In this document: positions 21,949 through 33,500 of the stretch, piece by piece | Position numbering within the stretch: the first letter of the stretch is position 1 | How the letters are laid out: the number at the start of each line of letters is the position of its first letter | Notes under the pieces: model-generated | The model's database searches: none | Told to the model about the DNA's origin: nothing | The model's input: the letters and a program-made list of their open reading frames with translations, nothing else | Translations under genes and position numbers: made by a program | From: Orychophragmus violaceus | Lineage: Eukaryota; Streptophyta; Magnoliopsida; Brassicales; Brassicaceae | Direction: 5' to 3' | Length of the DNA: 64,000 bases | Assembly: GCA_030180135.1 (NCBI GenBank) | Contig: CM058231.1 | Span: forward strand, 29,329,034 to 29,393,033

Positions 21949-23135
21949 TGATATACCATGGATTTTAGGATTTTTAATCATGGTATATGTGTTATTTATC
22001 GAGTCTTTTACTATGTTTTGGAGTCTTTTAGTTATGTTTACAGGTCTAAAGACGTTTAGAGCAGAATTGGACATTATAGAGCATTCTGGAGCATTTTGGG
22101 GATTTAACCCGAGAGATGGACTTCACTGCCGAATTCACAGACATGCATCGATCGATACACATGTGGCAACGATCGATGCAAGGTCGACGCAGACATTCTC
22201 GCGAGCGTTTAATGAGAAGAATTGGATATTGCAACTTTGCCTTGAAGTTTCCATAATTACAAAGAAGCCCCAGCCGACTTTAGACCATTATATAAGAGTT
22301 TTTAAGCCATTGTTTAGGTTACGCTTTTCTTAAGTTTTATTTTATTTCAGAGAGCCTTAGGGGCTGATCTTGTTCTCGAAAGAGACTTGATTTCGAACCC
22401 CCTGTTGATTATTCTGTTTAATGATATTTGGTTTTCTACTTATGATATTTTCTGTCTCGATGAACATGTCTTAGTAGATTACCTGTTAGGTTGAAGGATT
22501 CTCATTAGGGATTTCATGGAACTATAGTTTAAATCAATCTGTAGGGATTCATATCTGCTAGTTCTTTGTTTTAGTTGTTCTTAATGCTTAATCTGAAGTA
22601 GCTAATCAGAATTATGATGTTAGGTTGATTAATGCAGCGGAAGTTGGTTAATTTAACTAGAAAGAACCTAGATGAGCAATTAAACTTCTCGCAAACGAAA
22701 GTTTGGTATAGGATAATTGTGAACATATCAAACTTGGAATTAAGGCTGGTTTAATCTGTTAGTTCTCGCAAACGAAAGTTTGGTTTGCTGCACTTAGACT
22801 TAGAGAATTATCGCAAAGGAATTTGGTTAATTCTATATCCGTGTTTGAGTTCTAGAACAGTTATTGATTAGATCCTGATTGATTGATTACTTGCGTTCCT
22901 GATTTCTTGAGAACTCCTGAAACCTAACGCTTCGCTTCCTTGCTCACAAACTCGCCTGCTACTGATTTACTTTTCTGCTCTGCTTTTAGTTTAATCACCT
23001 TTGCTTTCCCCTAGTTTAATCTTAATAGTTCTAAATCTATCGTTGACCGGAGTCCCTGTGGATTCGATACCCTAAATACTACAACTACATCACTGTGCAC
23101 TTGCAGTTAGAATAGGGTTAAAACTACACCTAACA
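21949..23135 (+). repeat. N2 3' LTR
   Basis: It matches 17906-19092 in length (1187 bp) with scattered substitutions, and has the motif pair at 22143-22179. The last bases read CTAACA, so the usual terminal T is replaced where the flanking duplication begins. Confidence 0.93.
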
Positions 23136-23206
23136 AGACTGACAGACTGACTCAAAAGAAACATAAAAATGACTCAAGAAAAGGAAAAAGAAAAATAAAC
23201 GCAGAA

Positions 23207-24732
23207 TCAACAGCAAGCGTCTAGAAGACTGTAGAGTCTCCATCATCCGTCTCCTCCAAGTCAGCAGCCTCCTCCATCTCCTCCTCCTCTGAGCTCATAT
23301 GGACTGGTGGCTGCACTGGTGCGCGACGTCGTGGCTGCGGGTGGTGAACATTTTGTGATCGCTGGCAGGACATCTTGTGAACCTTCTTCCAAATGCCCTT
23401 GAGAACAGATGCTGCCCACTTCTGAAACTATCCTGGTGGCATGTCTTCTGCTGGTCCTGGAAGCTCGGGAAACCCATAGGTCTCGTCTGTATCAGCAGGG
23501 ACAGCCTCATGCTCAGCAGCAGAGGGAGCAGCTCCAGAAGATGCACCTCTAAGTACAGTGGAGCGTCGCGGAACATTCTACAAAGCTCCACACTAGGCTG
23601 AAAAGAGAGTGAAAGAGGTTCATCCGTGATACCTTTCAGATCAGTCGCAGGGAGGGGAAACAGGCGCTCTACGCCAGATATATCATGGAAACGCCACAAG
23701 AACTGTCTCCCAGTAGTGTCTCCCTTGATCCACTGGCTGCTCTTCAGATTTGTAAAGTCCATCATGGACTTCATGGTGCAAATGCTCATCTGACTCTTGT
23801 CAAGCTCAAAGTGGTCAAAGATGGGAGTTAAGAGATTCCCGACCGTCTCTGTCTTCACTGCCTTCCCACTGAAAGGCTTCGTCGCCTTCAGGGTCTCTAA
23901 ATGATGAGCAAAAATAGCTCCCATGTTGGCGTCTGCTACCAAGTGAGCGTCCTCAAACTGACTGACATCAACACTGCCACCAATCCCAAGATAGAGCAAC
24001 AAAAGCTCAGCAATCCTCATCATCCCAGGCTCCATTTACACAGGATAGTGTTAGCAAACACTCGGACAAGATAGCGCAGAACCTGATGTCGCACAGCGGT
24101 CTGCCTCGTGGTCTGAGAATCATACACTCTGGTGCCAAAGTGTTCCCAGAAAAGCTGCACATCTGGCCAGTGCTCGGGCAAACTGACTCTCTCTCGCGTC
24201 CTGTCAAACCCATAGATGTCACACAGCTCCTGAAGGCTGAGCTTATATCTCTTGCCCTTGGCCATGAATGTCAATGTCCCCTCAGAAGCCTTTCTAACCA
24301 CATCATTTGCGTAGTACACGCGGACTGTGGCCATGAACTGTCTGACTAGCTCCGGATACAAGTCATAGTACTTGGTACAGATGGTACCCAAGCCTATCGT
24401 CCGTACACTCGCACCACATCTGATCTTATCTGCAACTTGTTCATTGTGGTCATGCAAGGAAACCGTGTGGGCTCGATCTTAACGTCACACCAAGCGTTGT
24501 AGAACAAGCTGTCATAGACGTCCCACTGCTCTGAGATTTCCCTGTGGACGCATTCTCGCTTCTTCACTTCTACTGCGGGTTCGTCATCGAAGCAAGTGAC
24601 CTTGAACTTCCACTCTTCCATTCTAGGCCAAGGTGCTTGGTTCTGATCATCGCGTTGCTGCTGCGAGGAACCAGTAACATCGGCTGCAGATGCTCTTCGT
24701 GGGCGCTTTCCTCAGTTAAGACAAGGTTCCAT
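23207..24732 (-). pseudogene. Element B env-like (ATHILA ORF)
   Basis: This is the minus-strand counterpart of the env-like ORF in A. ATG 24732-24730 directly follows a splice acceptor (TTTTGCAG). Motifs in order are REISEQWDVYDSLFYNAW, IGLGTICTKYYDLYPELVRQ, RVYYANDVVRKASEGTLTFM, LCDIYGF, MMRIAELLLLYLGIG, ANMGAIFAHHLETL and KPFSGKAVKTETVGNLLT. An acidic C-terminal tail (EEEEMEEAADLEET) follows. The ORF is broken at least three times: a TGA soon after the start, and frame changes near 24610, 24420 and 24030. The order right after gag-protease shows that the whole RT-integrase block has been deleted in this element type. Function is unknown. Confidence 0.82.
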
Positions 24733-25450
24733 CTGCAAAACGAACAAACAGACCAACAAACATGAGATTCTAAAAATCCGGATTTTTGCATCAACATAAT
24801 ATTATGAATTGACTCCAGATAATCATTTCCAGCATCAAAAGCAATCACATTCCACTAGACAATCATCCTAAACATCAATAAATCAAACCAAAATCGAAGC
24901 TTTCTTCCCATGAACACGAACTGAAAATCAGAGATTTAGAGCCATACCTTCGCAGATCGATTAAACTGATGATAGAAATGGATAGAGCACGGAAAAACAA
25001 GTGAAATGGAGCTTTGAATCGTCAAAAATTGTGAAGAATTGAGAGAGATAGCGATTTTGAGAGAGGTTTCAGCGAGAAGGAAATGAGGAAGAAGAAAGAT
25101 GGTCTCGGGTTTTTAAGACTTCTTACCTCGATTTCATCGATGTCGACCGACATCCAGATTGATGTCGGTCGACACTTACCTTAGCGGAACAAGTCGACTA
25201 CTGAAATCGACCTCGGTCGATTATCGTTCGTGCTAGAAAAATCCTTCGGGAATCAATGTCGACTGACATCGAGTGAATGTCGACCGACAATAACTTCACA
25301 ATGCTACGGATTCTGCATAAATTGACACAAAAACTCCATAAACGAAAGAAATCAAAATGCAAACCAAAAATCCTAGTATATACAACTTACCAGTGGGTTA
25401 CCTCCCACTCAGCGCTTGTTTTAAGTCGTTAGCTTGACTTTGATGGGAGA
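24733..25450 (-). other. Element B inter-ORF region with intron and hairpin
   Basis: The conserved hairpin (AGTGGG-AGGTAA-CCCACT on the minus strand) is at 25409-25392, 42 bp after the gag-protease stop. Motif pairs lie at 25137-25183 and 25253-25293. A pyrimidine-rich leader is followed by a probable intron with donor AG/GTATGG at 24947 and acceptor TTTTGCAG at 24733. The exon end before the donor matches the one in element A (CTCTATCCATTTCTATCATC). Confidence 0.6.
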
Positions 25451-28243
25451 TTAGACTCCCGGTGGTTTCGACAGAGGCTGCGAATGCCTCTGCGAAAGTC
25501 TCCTCATCCAAGGTGGAGAGTAAGTAGTGTCAGCGTGAGATCGTCCAAGGAACGAGGGATTAGGATCAGAGTGAAGCTTTGGCGCATCAGAGTGTTTCCC
25601 TGCATTCACAGCAATGGAATTAGCAGATTTGTGTTTGGGAGGTGCATACCTTAGCTTGGGTGGAGCTCTGCGGTGTGGAGCTTTCTGCTTATGAGCAGTT
25701 GCAAGCTCAGAAGATGCTAGGGTGGAGTCTTGAGAAACCACCATCTTTCTTTCTCCAGTATCAGACACTGAAGTCTCACTGATCTGAGCTTCTTGCTCCA
25801 ACTCAATGCTAAAGGTTTGACCATCAATCTTGGGCCTGCGCAGCATATCCATCTCAAAGTGCAGAAGCTCATCTCCCAGGTGGAGATCGATCAAACCATT
25901 CCTCACATCACTCTTTGCTCCAGCTGTGGCCAAGAAAGGTCTTCCCAGTATCAGAGGATCATCCGGCTCATTATCGTATCTTAGCACCACAAACTCTGTT
26001 GGAACTAAATAGTTTCCAACTCTGATTGGGACATCGTCAAGAACTCTTTCCGGAATCCTTCTTGACTGATCAGCTAGGACCAGAGAGATCCTAGTGTGTG
26101 AAAATCTGTCATCCCCAGTCTTTCCGCCACAGAGTATGGCATGAGATTTCCAACAGATCCTAAATCACACAAGGAACGCTTGAAGCCATTATCAAAGATG
26201 GAACAACTCAATACAAATACACCAGGACCTGATAGCTTCTTGGGGACTTGATTGAGAAAACACGCCACTGATTCGTTTAGGGATTACTACCACCCATTCT
26301 TTCAATTCCTCGTCCATAGGCAGCATCTGCTCCAAGTATCTCTGTATACAAGGGTGATAGGGCGAAGTATCAGCTTGTGGATCCCCTTTCAACTTCTCTT
26401 CAGCAATGCCACGAGATGTTGGAAAAATTGGTCCCTCACGCCCAGGATGTCGACCGACGTTAAGCTGATGTCGGTCGACATTCGCTGGTTCATCCTCGAT
26501 GTCGACTCCAAAATCGGTTAAGGTCGATTTCCGTTCGTCATGAGAACTTGAAATCTCTGTGCAACATGGTAGTCGACCGACGTCAATGTCAGTGTCGGTC
26601 GACATTGGGGGTACAGTCTCAGATTTTTGACTATCTTCCACGAGTTCAGCAGTCTTAATCTCAAAATATTCTCCTTGATTCGACCCATCATCAATCTGAA
26701 TTGACCAAGCATTGATGTGGGTGTCTATGACATTCTTCCCCTTAACTGAGCTTGAAATCTTATTCACTTGTGTGTCCAGTTTCTTCATGTGAGTACTCAA
26801 AGATTCAAACTTCTCATTCAGGTCTTCATACACAGCATCAAGCTTCTTGTTGAAGCCCACAGTGGTTTTTGTCTGACCCTCCAGCAGATGCTCCATCATA
26901 GCTTCAAGCTTGCTCTCACGAGCATTAGTAGCAGGAGGTTTCTGATAGGAAGATGATCCATAAGTCCTCTGGTAAGAGTTGTTCTGCTGAAAAGGCTTTT
27001 GGTAACCAGCATTCTGACCATATCCAGAAAAGTTTTGATTGCTTGTGAAAGCACTCTTCTGTCCACCATTAAAGAACTTGTTGTTCTGCTGGTTTCCAAA
27101 CCTGTTTCCTTGAAATCCAGAACCGCTAATGTAGTTCACATCCTCTTCTGTGCAGCCTTCTTCAGGTCCAAACTCTTCAACATCCTGAGCAAAGTGTACA
27201 TGCTTCTTACTGGTTAACTAGTTGTGAACAGAATCAAACTTGTTCTGCATCTCAACCATTTGTAGATGATCCAACTTTCCACCAGACTCTTTCCTTCTCT
27301 GATCTGCAGTCTTAGCACTGTTGCTGCTCACCAAGTTCTCAATCAGCACTCTAGCTTGTTCAGGAGTCTTTGTGTTGAAGTTGCCATTGCTGGCAGCGTC
27401 TAACGCAGACAGGTACCAGAGATCCACACCTCTGAAAAAAATTCCCAGCAGCTGAACTTTAGAGAATCCATGATGAGGACAATCTCGTTGGTACCTCTTA
27501 AACCTCACCCAAGCAGACTTAAATGGCTCTGTAGGTCCCTGAGTGAATGTCAGAAGATCCTGTCTGAGCTGATCTGAGCGAGCATCGTCATAGAAATGTT
27601 GCAGGAACTCTCTATTCACTACATCCCAAGTAGTTAACTTCCCAGGTGGAAGTTGCTTAAGCCAAGCTGCAGCTTCTCCAGCAAGAGAGTATGGGAAAAG
27701 CTTAAGGTACAAGAAATCATAACCCACTCCATTGTGCTTCATCCCAGTGACGAAGGCTTCAAAATCTTCAATGTGGTCCATGGGTTGTTCATTGGGAAGA
27801 CCATGGAAAGGATTCTACCTTAAAAGTGTATAATAGACAGTCTTGACTTCAAAGCCATTCCTCTCAAAAGGAGGAGGTACAATTGCTGACCGGTTAGCAT
27901 AAAACTCATACGGTCGGTTGTAATCAGCAAGAGTCCTCTCAGCAGCAGGAGGATTAGATTGCTGTCCATTACCTCCAGCATTGACCATCTGCCCCTCACC
28001 TTGAGGTTGTTCAGATTCAGGGATTACGCGTCCCTCAGCGTCAATCCTTTGCCCCTGATCATTGTACGGGTTTTTCTGTGGGTCTCTCAGAACTGCTTCA
28101 GCATCTGGTCTCAAAATCAAACGGTTGTTCATCATTCTTGTTCTTTGACCCTTTCTGTTCGTTCTCTCAAGTTTAGTAAGTTCCTCAAGTCTGAGGTTCA
28201 AAAGTTCTTCGCTCTGGTTGCTTCGGGTGTGACGATTAGGCAT
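25451..28243 (-). pseudogene. Element B gag-protease, decayed
   Basis: The protein starts at ATG 28243-28241 (MPNRHTRSNQSEELLNLR). A capsid-like domain follows (TLADYNRPYEFYANR, LFPYSLAGEAAAWLKQLP, FYDDARSDQLRQDLLTF), then DQRRKESGG, a Gly/Asn/Gln-rich stretch, a coiled region (MEHLLEGQTKTTVGFNKKLD) and a retropepsin-like domain ([26 protein letters not shown]). Lesions are a TAG at 27817-27815, a TAG at 27220-27218, and a shift of frame near 26250 that is undone before 25990. Two motif pairs lie in the coding stretch between gag and protease (26446-26482 and 26573-26605). The tail [13 protein letters not shown] matches N1 and N2. Confidence 0.88.
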
Positions 28244-28456
28244 ACACAGACTTCAAAACACTGTCTCGAGGTCGATGTCGGGTGACACAAAGGAGGGTGT
28301 CGGTCGACACTGGATGCGGAAATCGATTCCTGCAGCAACAAAACAAGCCAAACCGAGAAAAATCTGTAACAAAAGAAATAAAACGACTTAGACTAAACTC
28401 TAAAACAAAATCTATCGGCGAACTCAGTTGAGTCCCCGGCAACGGTGCCAAAAACT
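28244..28456 (-). promoter_or_regulatory. Element B leader and primer-binding site
   Basis: Reading the minus strand, the 5' LTR is followed by TTTTTGGCACCGTTGCCGGGGA (28454-28433), the tRNA-Asp-type primer site with one change from N1. A motif pair is at 28273-28313. Confidence 0.85.
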
Positions 28457-29634
28457 TGATAGGCTCAGAGTTTTATCCTATTCTACTGCAAGTGCACAGT
28501 TATGCAATGTAGTACTTAGGGTATCGAATCCACAAGGACTCACGGCTCACTCGATAGATTGTATGTTCTCAAGCTAAGCTAAATCAATCCGAAGGAAGAC
28601 AATAAACGAAAGCAAGTAAACAAAGAAGTGTTTTAAATAAGAGAAAGGGGTCAGACTTAGGAAGTTCTCGGGAATTATGCGATGACATATACTTAACTAA
28701 CCGGATTCAGATTAAACACAGGTTCAAGAACTAGAAGCACAATGCTAAACAATCCAACTCTCGCTGAGATTTTTTCTATATCTAGCAACCTTAGTGATCC
28801 AAATCTCTTTGTAATCCTAGAGTTCTAAACAAGCATTAAGAACAGGTTCTATCGGTTCACAATTCTCTTAAACCAAATCTTTTTGTATCTAGTCAAATTG
28901 CTCACACTAAGTTTATTCAGATTATAACTCACACTCTCGTGCTATTGTCAATTATCTCAGATCTAAATCCTAGGCGATCAGTCCAGAATTCAGTATTAAG
29001 CGCAACTTAGGTGATGAACGAACAGATTGTGAATCCTGATAAATCAGTTATCTAAACATGCATAAAACCCTTATGAGAATCCCTAAATCTAACTAGGTTA
29101 CTACTCAGACATATTATCAATCAAACAACACATCATGAATAGAAAACAAAAAGATTGAACAGATAAAGTAAAGGGGTTTGAAATCCTTCTCTCAAAGGTT
29201 ACAAGTAGCAAGAATCAGCCCCTTAGCAAATCTCTCAATATCCAAAAGAAAGAACAAAGTAAGAACAAGATAAACTGAATAATGAGTCTGAAAACCTAAT
29301 TTAAACTCATAAACTCGTTTTGGGGTCAGATTAGAATTAGAGGAAACTTCGGGGTCTTTATGCAATTCTTCAAAACTTGTCTCAACTTGGCCTATAACTT
29401 CTCTCACGCTCAGTGTCGACCGACACCAAGGTCAGTGTCGGTCGATATCCAGTCGTGGCCGAGACACCAACTTCAGCTCATTGCAAAAATCACCAGAAAC
29501 GTCCTATAATCCCGCTCTTTGCTCCAAACGTAAACCTACCTGTAGAAGACTCAATAGACTCGAAAAACCAGGTTAAAGACTCAATATACACAACTATATC
29601 ATGGTTGAAAACCTAGAAAAACCAAGATATATTA
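28457..29634 (-). repeat. Element B 5' LTR
   Basis: This 1178-bp copy of the LTR at 16198-17363 has small gaps and substitutions. The outer end reads ATATTA instead of ATATCA on the plus strand. A motif pair is at 29411-29450. It is followed by the duplication CTTAC at 29635-29639. Confidence 0.92.
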
Positions 29635-30162
29635 CTTACAGATGGACTTGAGGTCATGACTAGGAGGTTTTGGATGGACGATGCTCATCTTAGGAGCACC
29701 ACTTGGATGAAAGAAGACAACCTATGGATTTTCCATGATGCGCAGGGAAGAGAGTGGTGTGTGCAGCTTTCACTGCCAGAGCTCACGAAGATTGAGGCAG
29801 TTCTGGACTTGAGCTTTCAGCCCAACAGGAACCTGATGCGCAGAGTGCCTACGACCGCTGACCCTCAGGGCGCTTCTACTTCTGCTTCTCTTACAACTTC
29901 CCCTACAGATACAGTAGGTGACTTTGTGCCTATACATTATCCTGATCCGCCTATGCCACCTGCAGAGATGTCCCATGGAGCTTTAGAGACGATGCCGAAT
30001 GATAGATTGAAGGATATCTGGGAGATGGTAGCTAGCTGTTCCTGCAGACGCGCACAATGGGTGTATGTACATGCTCCTCGTCGCAGACGATCTCCTACAC
30101 CCGACTATGATGGTTCTGAATCATATGCAGGCATTGTTGATGAGGATTCTACTGAGTCCTGA
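29635..30162 (+). pseudogene. Element A env-like part 3 (C-terminus)
   Basis: The env-like ORF of A resumes after element B and is open here to the TGA at 30160-30162. Motifs include LEVMTRRFWMDDAHLRSTTW, the WIFHDAQGREWCVQLSLPEL stretch (matching IKGDTTGRQFLWRFHDISG in B), LSFQPNRNLMRRVP and an acidic end (SYAGIVDEDSTES). The piece is clean but useless alone, since parts 1 and 2 are broken and displaced by 17 kb of insertions. Confidence 0.82.
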
Positions 30163-30572
30163 TTATGGTTTATATCCTATGACACTTAATTTTGTACTTT
30201 TTCCTTTTCTTTTTATTTTCTTTGAGTCATTTTGATATTTTTCTTGAGTCTATGTCAGTCCTATTACATTGGAACTTATTTATTGATGCTTTGTATGACT
30301 ATTTGGTGCTTTGATTATGCATTGGCTTTGATCTTATTAGCATACAGGTTGAGTTTTTGTGATTATTCACGGAACAGATGTTGTCTGCAAAAAAAATTAC
30401 AGAAACAGTTACGCCATGCGTCGATCGCTGCACACATTGAGTCGATCGACGCACCCTTGCGAAATCTGCGTCGACCGTTGCATGCATTGCGTCGGTCGAT
30501 GCAGTTAGCCGAGACAGGTAAAATTACATATCAGAAGTACATTTTGTTCCTTTTCATCTTTTACCAAAAACA
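30163..30572 (+). other. Element A 3' region, truncated
   Basis: This T-rich non-coding stretch follows the env-like stop and resembles the B 3' region (TTTCTTTGAGTCA, CTTGAGTCTATGTCAGTC). TCGATCGA-type arms lie at 30415-30505. At 30572/30573 it meets copia-2 sequence abruptly. The A 3' LTR is absent. Confidence 0.7.
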
Positions 30573-30591
30573 ACTCCCACTGAAAACAAGA

Positions 30592-33500
30592 TCATATCTT
30601 AAGAAATCTAATGCCTATAGCAGTCGTATGACTCTCATGCTTAGGCCTTGGGAGAGGTTTAGTCAAAGGATCAGCAACATTCTCATATGTCGGGACTCTT
30701 CTGATCTTTACATTTCCTCTATTAATGATATCACAGATAAGGTGATACCTCCTCTCTATATGTTTGGACTTCTGGTGTGATCTAGGTTCCTTTGCCTGCG
30801 CAATGGCTCCATTGTTGTCACAATACAAAGCCACTGGCTCAGAAATACTATGAACCACACCAAGTTCAGAGATGAACTTCTTAATCCAAACAGCCTCCTT
30901 TGCCGCTTCAGAAGCGGCGAGGTACTCAGCTTCGGTCGTGGGATCTGCTACGGTGTCCTGCTTGGAACTCTTCCAACTAACTGCACCGCCATTTAGACAA
31001 AAGACGTAACCAGATTGTGATCGAAAATCGTCTTTGTCCGTCTGAAAACTTTTGTCTGTGTAACCACTTACTACAAGCTCATCACTTCCTCCGTACACCA
31101 AGATTTTATCCTTAGTATTTCTCAAATACTTCAGGATGTTCTTGACAGCTGTCCAGTGACTTTCACCTGGATCAGATTGGTATCTACTCGTCATGCTTAA
31201 AGCACAAGCAACATCTGGACGAGTGAAAAGCATGGCATACATGATGGATCCTAGAGCAGAAGCATAAGGAATCCGACCCATGCGATCTCGCTCAGCAGGT
31301 GTCGAAGGACACTGCTTCTTGCTAAGAGTAATGACATAAGACATCGTTATGAAGCCCTTCTTGGAATCATGCATGCTGAACCCGTGTAAGACCTTATCGA
31401 TATAAGTATCTTGACACAATCCAGTTAACTTGTCCAATCTATCTCTATAGATTCTTATTCCAAGAATGTATGCGACTTCTCCCATGTCTTTCATTGAAAA
31501 ACAACTTCCGAGCCAAGTCTTAACAGACTGAAGCAGCGGAACGTCATTTCCGAGAAGAAGTATGTCATTTACATACAATACGAGAAATGAAACTGCGCTC
31601 CCACTAGTCTTCTTGTAAACACACGGTTCCTCTTCGTTCCTGATGAAGTCAAACTTTTTGACTGCTTCATCAAAACGAAGATTCCAACTCCGAGATGCTT
31701 GCTTCAATCCATAAATGGATCGATGAAGCTTGCATACCTTCCTAGCAGCATTAGGATCGATGAAACCTTCAGGTTGTGTCATGTACACATCCTCTTCCAG
31801 AATTCCATTAAGGAAAGCTGTTTTCACATCCATCTGCCAGATCTCATAATCATAATGAGCGGCTGTTTCTAGGAGAATCCGAATGAACTTAAGCTTAGCG
31901 ACAGGGGAATAGGTTTCTTCATAGTCAATACCATGAATTTGCTTGAAACCTTTTGCCACCAACCTAGCTTTGTATATCTGAATATTACCATCCACATCAA
32001 TTTTCTTCTTGAAAATCCATTTACACTCAATGGCTTTTGCACCATCGGGTAAGTCAACCAAAGTCCACACTTGGTTCTGTGACATGGATCCCATTTCGGA
32101 TTCAGCGGCTTTCAGCCACTTTTCGGAGTCAGGGCTCATCATCGCTTCTTCAAAATTTGTAGGCTCGTCACTGTCAATGATTAATAGATCATGACAATTA
32201 GTTACGAGAAATCCATATCTCTCGGGCTCGTGACGGACCCTATCGGATCTGCGAACTTCAGGCTCCACAGGTGTGGTTTCTACAACTCTTTGTAGATCCA
32301 ACTGATTCTCTTCCACAATGGGTTGAGCGGTCTCCTGTGGTTCTCGAACTTCTTCGAGTTGTACTTTACTCCCACTGTTCTTCTTGGAAAGAAAATCTCT
32401 TTCAAGAAAGACGCAGTTCCGAGCAACAAACACTTTGTTCTCGTATTGGTTGTAAAAGTAGTAAGCCTTGGTTTCCTTAGGATAACCAACGAAGTAGCAT
32501 TTATCAGATTTGGGTTCGAGCTTATCAGTGATTAACCGCTTAACATAAGCCTCACAACCCCAAATCTTCAGGAAAGACAAGCTTGGAACATTTCCAGTCC
32601 ACATCTCATGTGGTGTCTTTGCAACTGATTTTGATGGGACCCTATTCAGTGTAAACGCAGACGTTTCTAGAGCGTATCCCCAGAAGGATAATGGAAGAGA
32701 TGTGTGACTCATCATTGATCGAACCATATCTAATAAAGTCATATTCCTCCTTTCGGAAACTCCATTCCATTGGGGCGTTCCAGGAGGAGTGAGTTGTGAA
32801 ACAATTCCACAATCTCTTAGATGATCACTGAATTCTTGACTTAAGTATTCGCCTCCACGATCTGATCGAAGAGCTTTAATACTTTTGCCAAGTTGATTCT
32901 GTACTTCATTCTGGAACTCTTTGAACTTTTCAAAAGATTCCGACTTGTGCTCATTGGGCCACACACATCCGTATGTATAAGGCCCAATAAATCACTGGCC
33001 CTTTTATTTAGTTTGTTGAAAGGGGCCTTAGTCATTTTACCCAATAAACAAGATTCGCATTTCTCACATGATTCATAATCCAATGAGCCCAAAAGCCCAT
33101 CACTATGGAGCTTCTGAATCCGTTTCTCATTTATATGGCCCAAACGACAATGCCAGAGAAAAGTAGGATTCGAGTCATTGGACTTGAACCGTTTTGTGTT
33201 TATATTATAGACAGGCACATATTGGTTTAAGACATAAAGTCCATTCTCTAATGGACTGCTACCATAAAATATATCATTGTAATCAAAAGAACAACACTTA
33301 TTCTTAATTGAAAACTGATATCCTTCCAAATCCAAACAAGGAATATAAATAATATTTCTGCTTATAGCAGGTACATAGTAGCAATTATTGAGTTATAAAA
33401 CCAAGCCTGAAGGTAAGGACAAATGAAATGTTCCTACAGCTAATGCAGCAACTCTTGCTCCATTTCCCACGCGCAGGTCCACTTGTCCTTTCTCCAAAGT

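Larger units (their letters stand above)
17906..23135 (+). mobile_element. N2: small non-autonomous LTR element nested in B
   Basis: N2 has two 1187-bp LTRs (17906-19092 and 21949-23135), a tRNA-Asp-type primer site from 19093, one ORF (19474-20622) and a purine tract at about 21933-21948. The LTRs differ at roughly 25 positions by eye, about 2 percent. N2 keeps only the C-terminal part of gag and lacks capsid, protease and RT. Instead of a 5-bp duplication it is flanked by about 97 bp present on both sides (17809-17905 and 23133-23228), and its 3' end reads CTAACA instead of CTATCA. Confidence 0.92.
16198..29634 (-). mobile_element. Element B: Athila-like LTR retrotransposon with gag-protease and env-like ORFs, no RT
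   Basis: B lies on the minus strand between CTTAC duplications (16193-16197 and 29635-29639). It has a 5' LTR (28457-29634), a tRNA-Asp-type primer site, gag-protease (28243 to 25451), an env-like ORF (24732 to about 23207), a 3' region, a purine tract (17380-17364) and a 3' LTR (17363-16198). RT, RNase H and integrase are missing altogether. The plus-strand element N2 (17906-23135) interrupts the 3' region. The two LTRs have diverged visibly (by small gaps and scattered substitutions), so B is older than N1. Confidence 0.93.
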
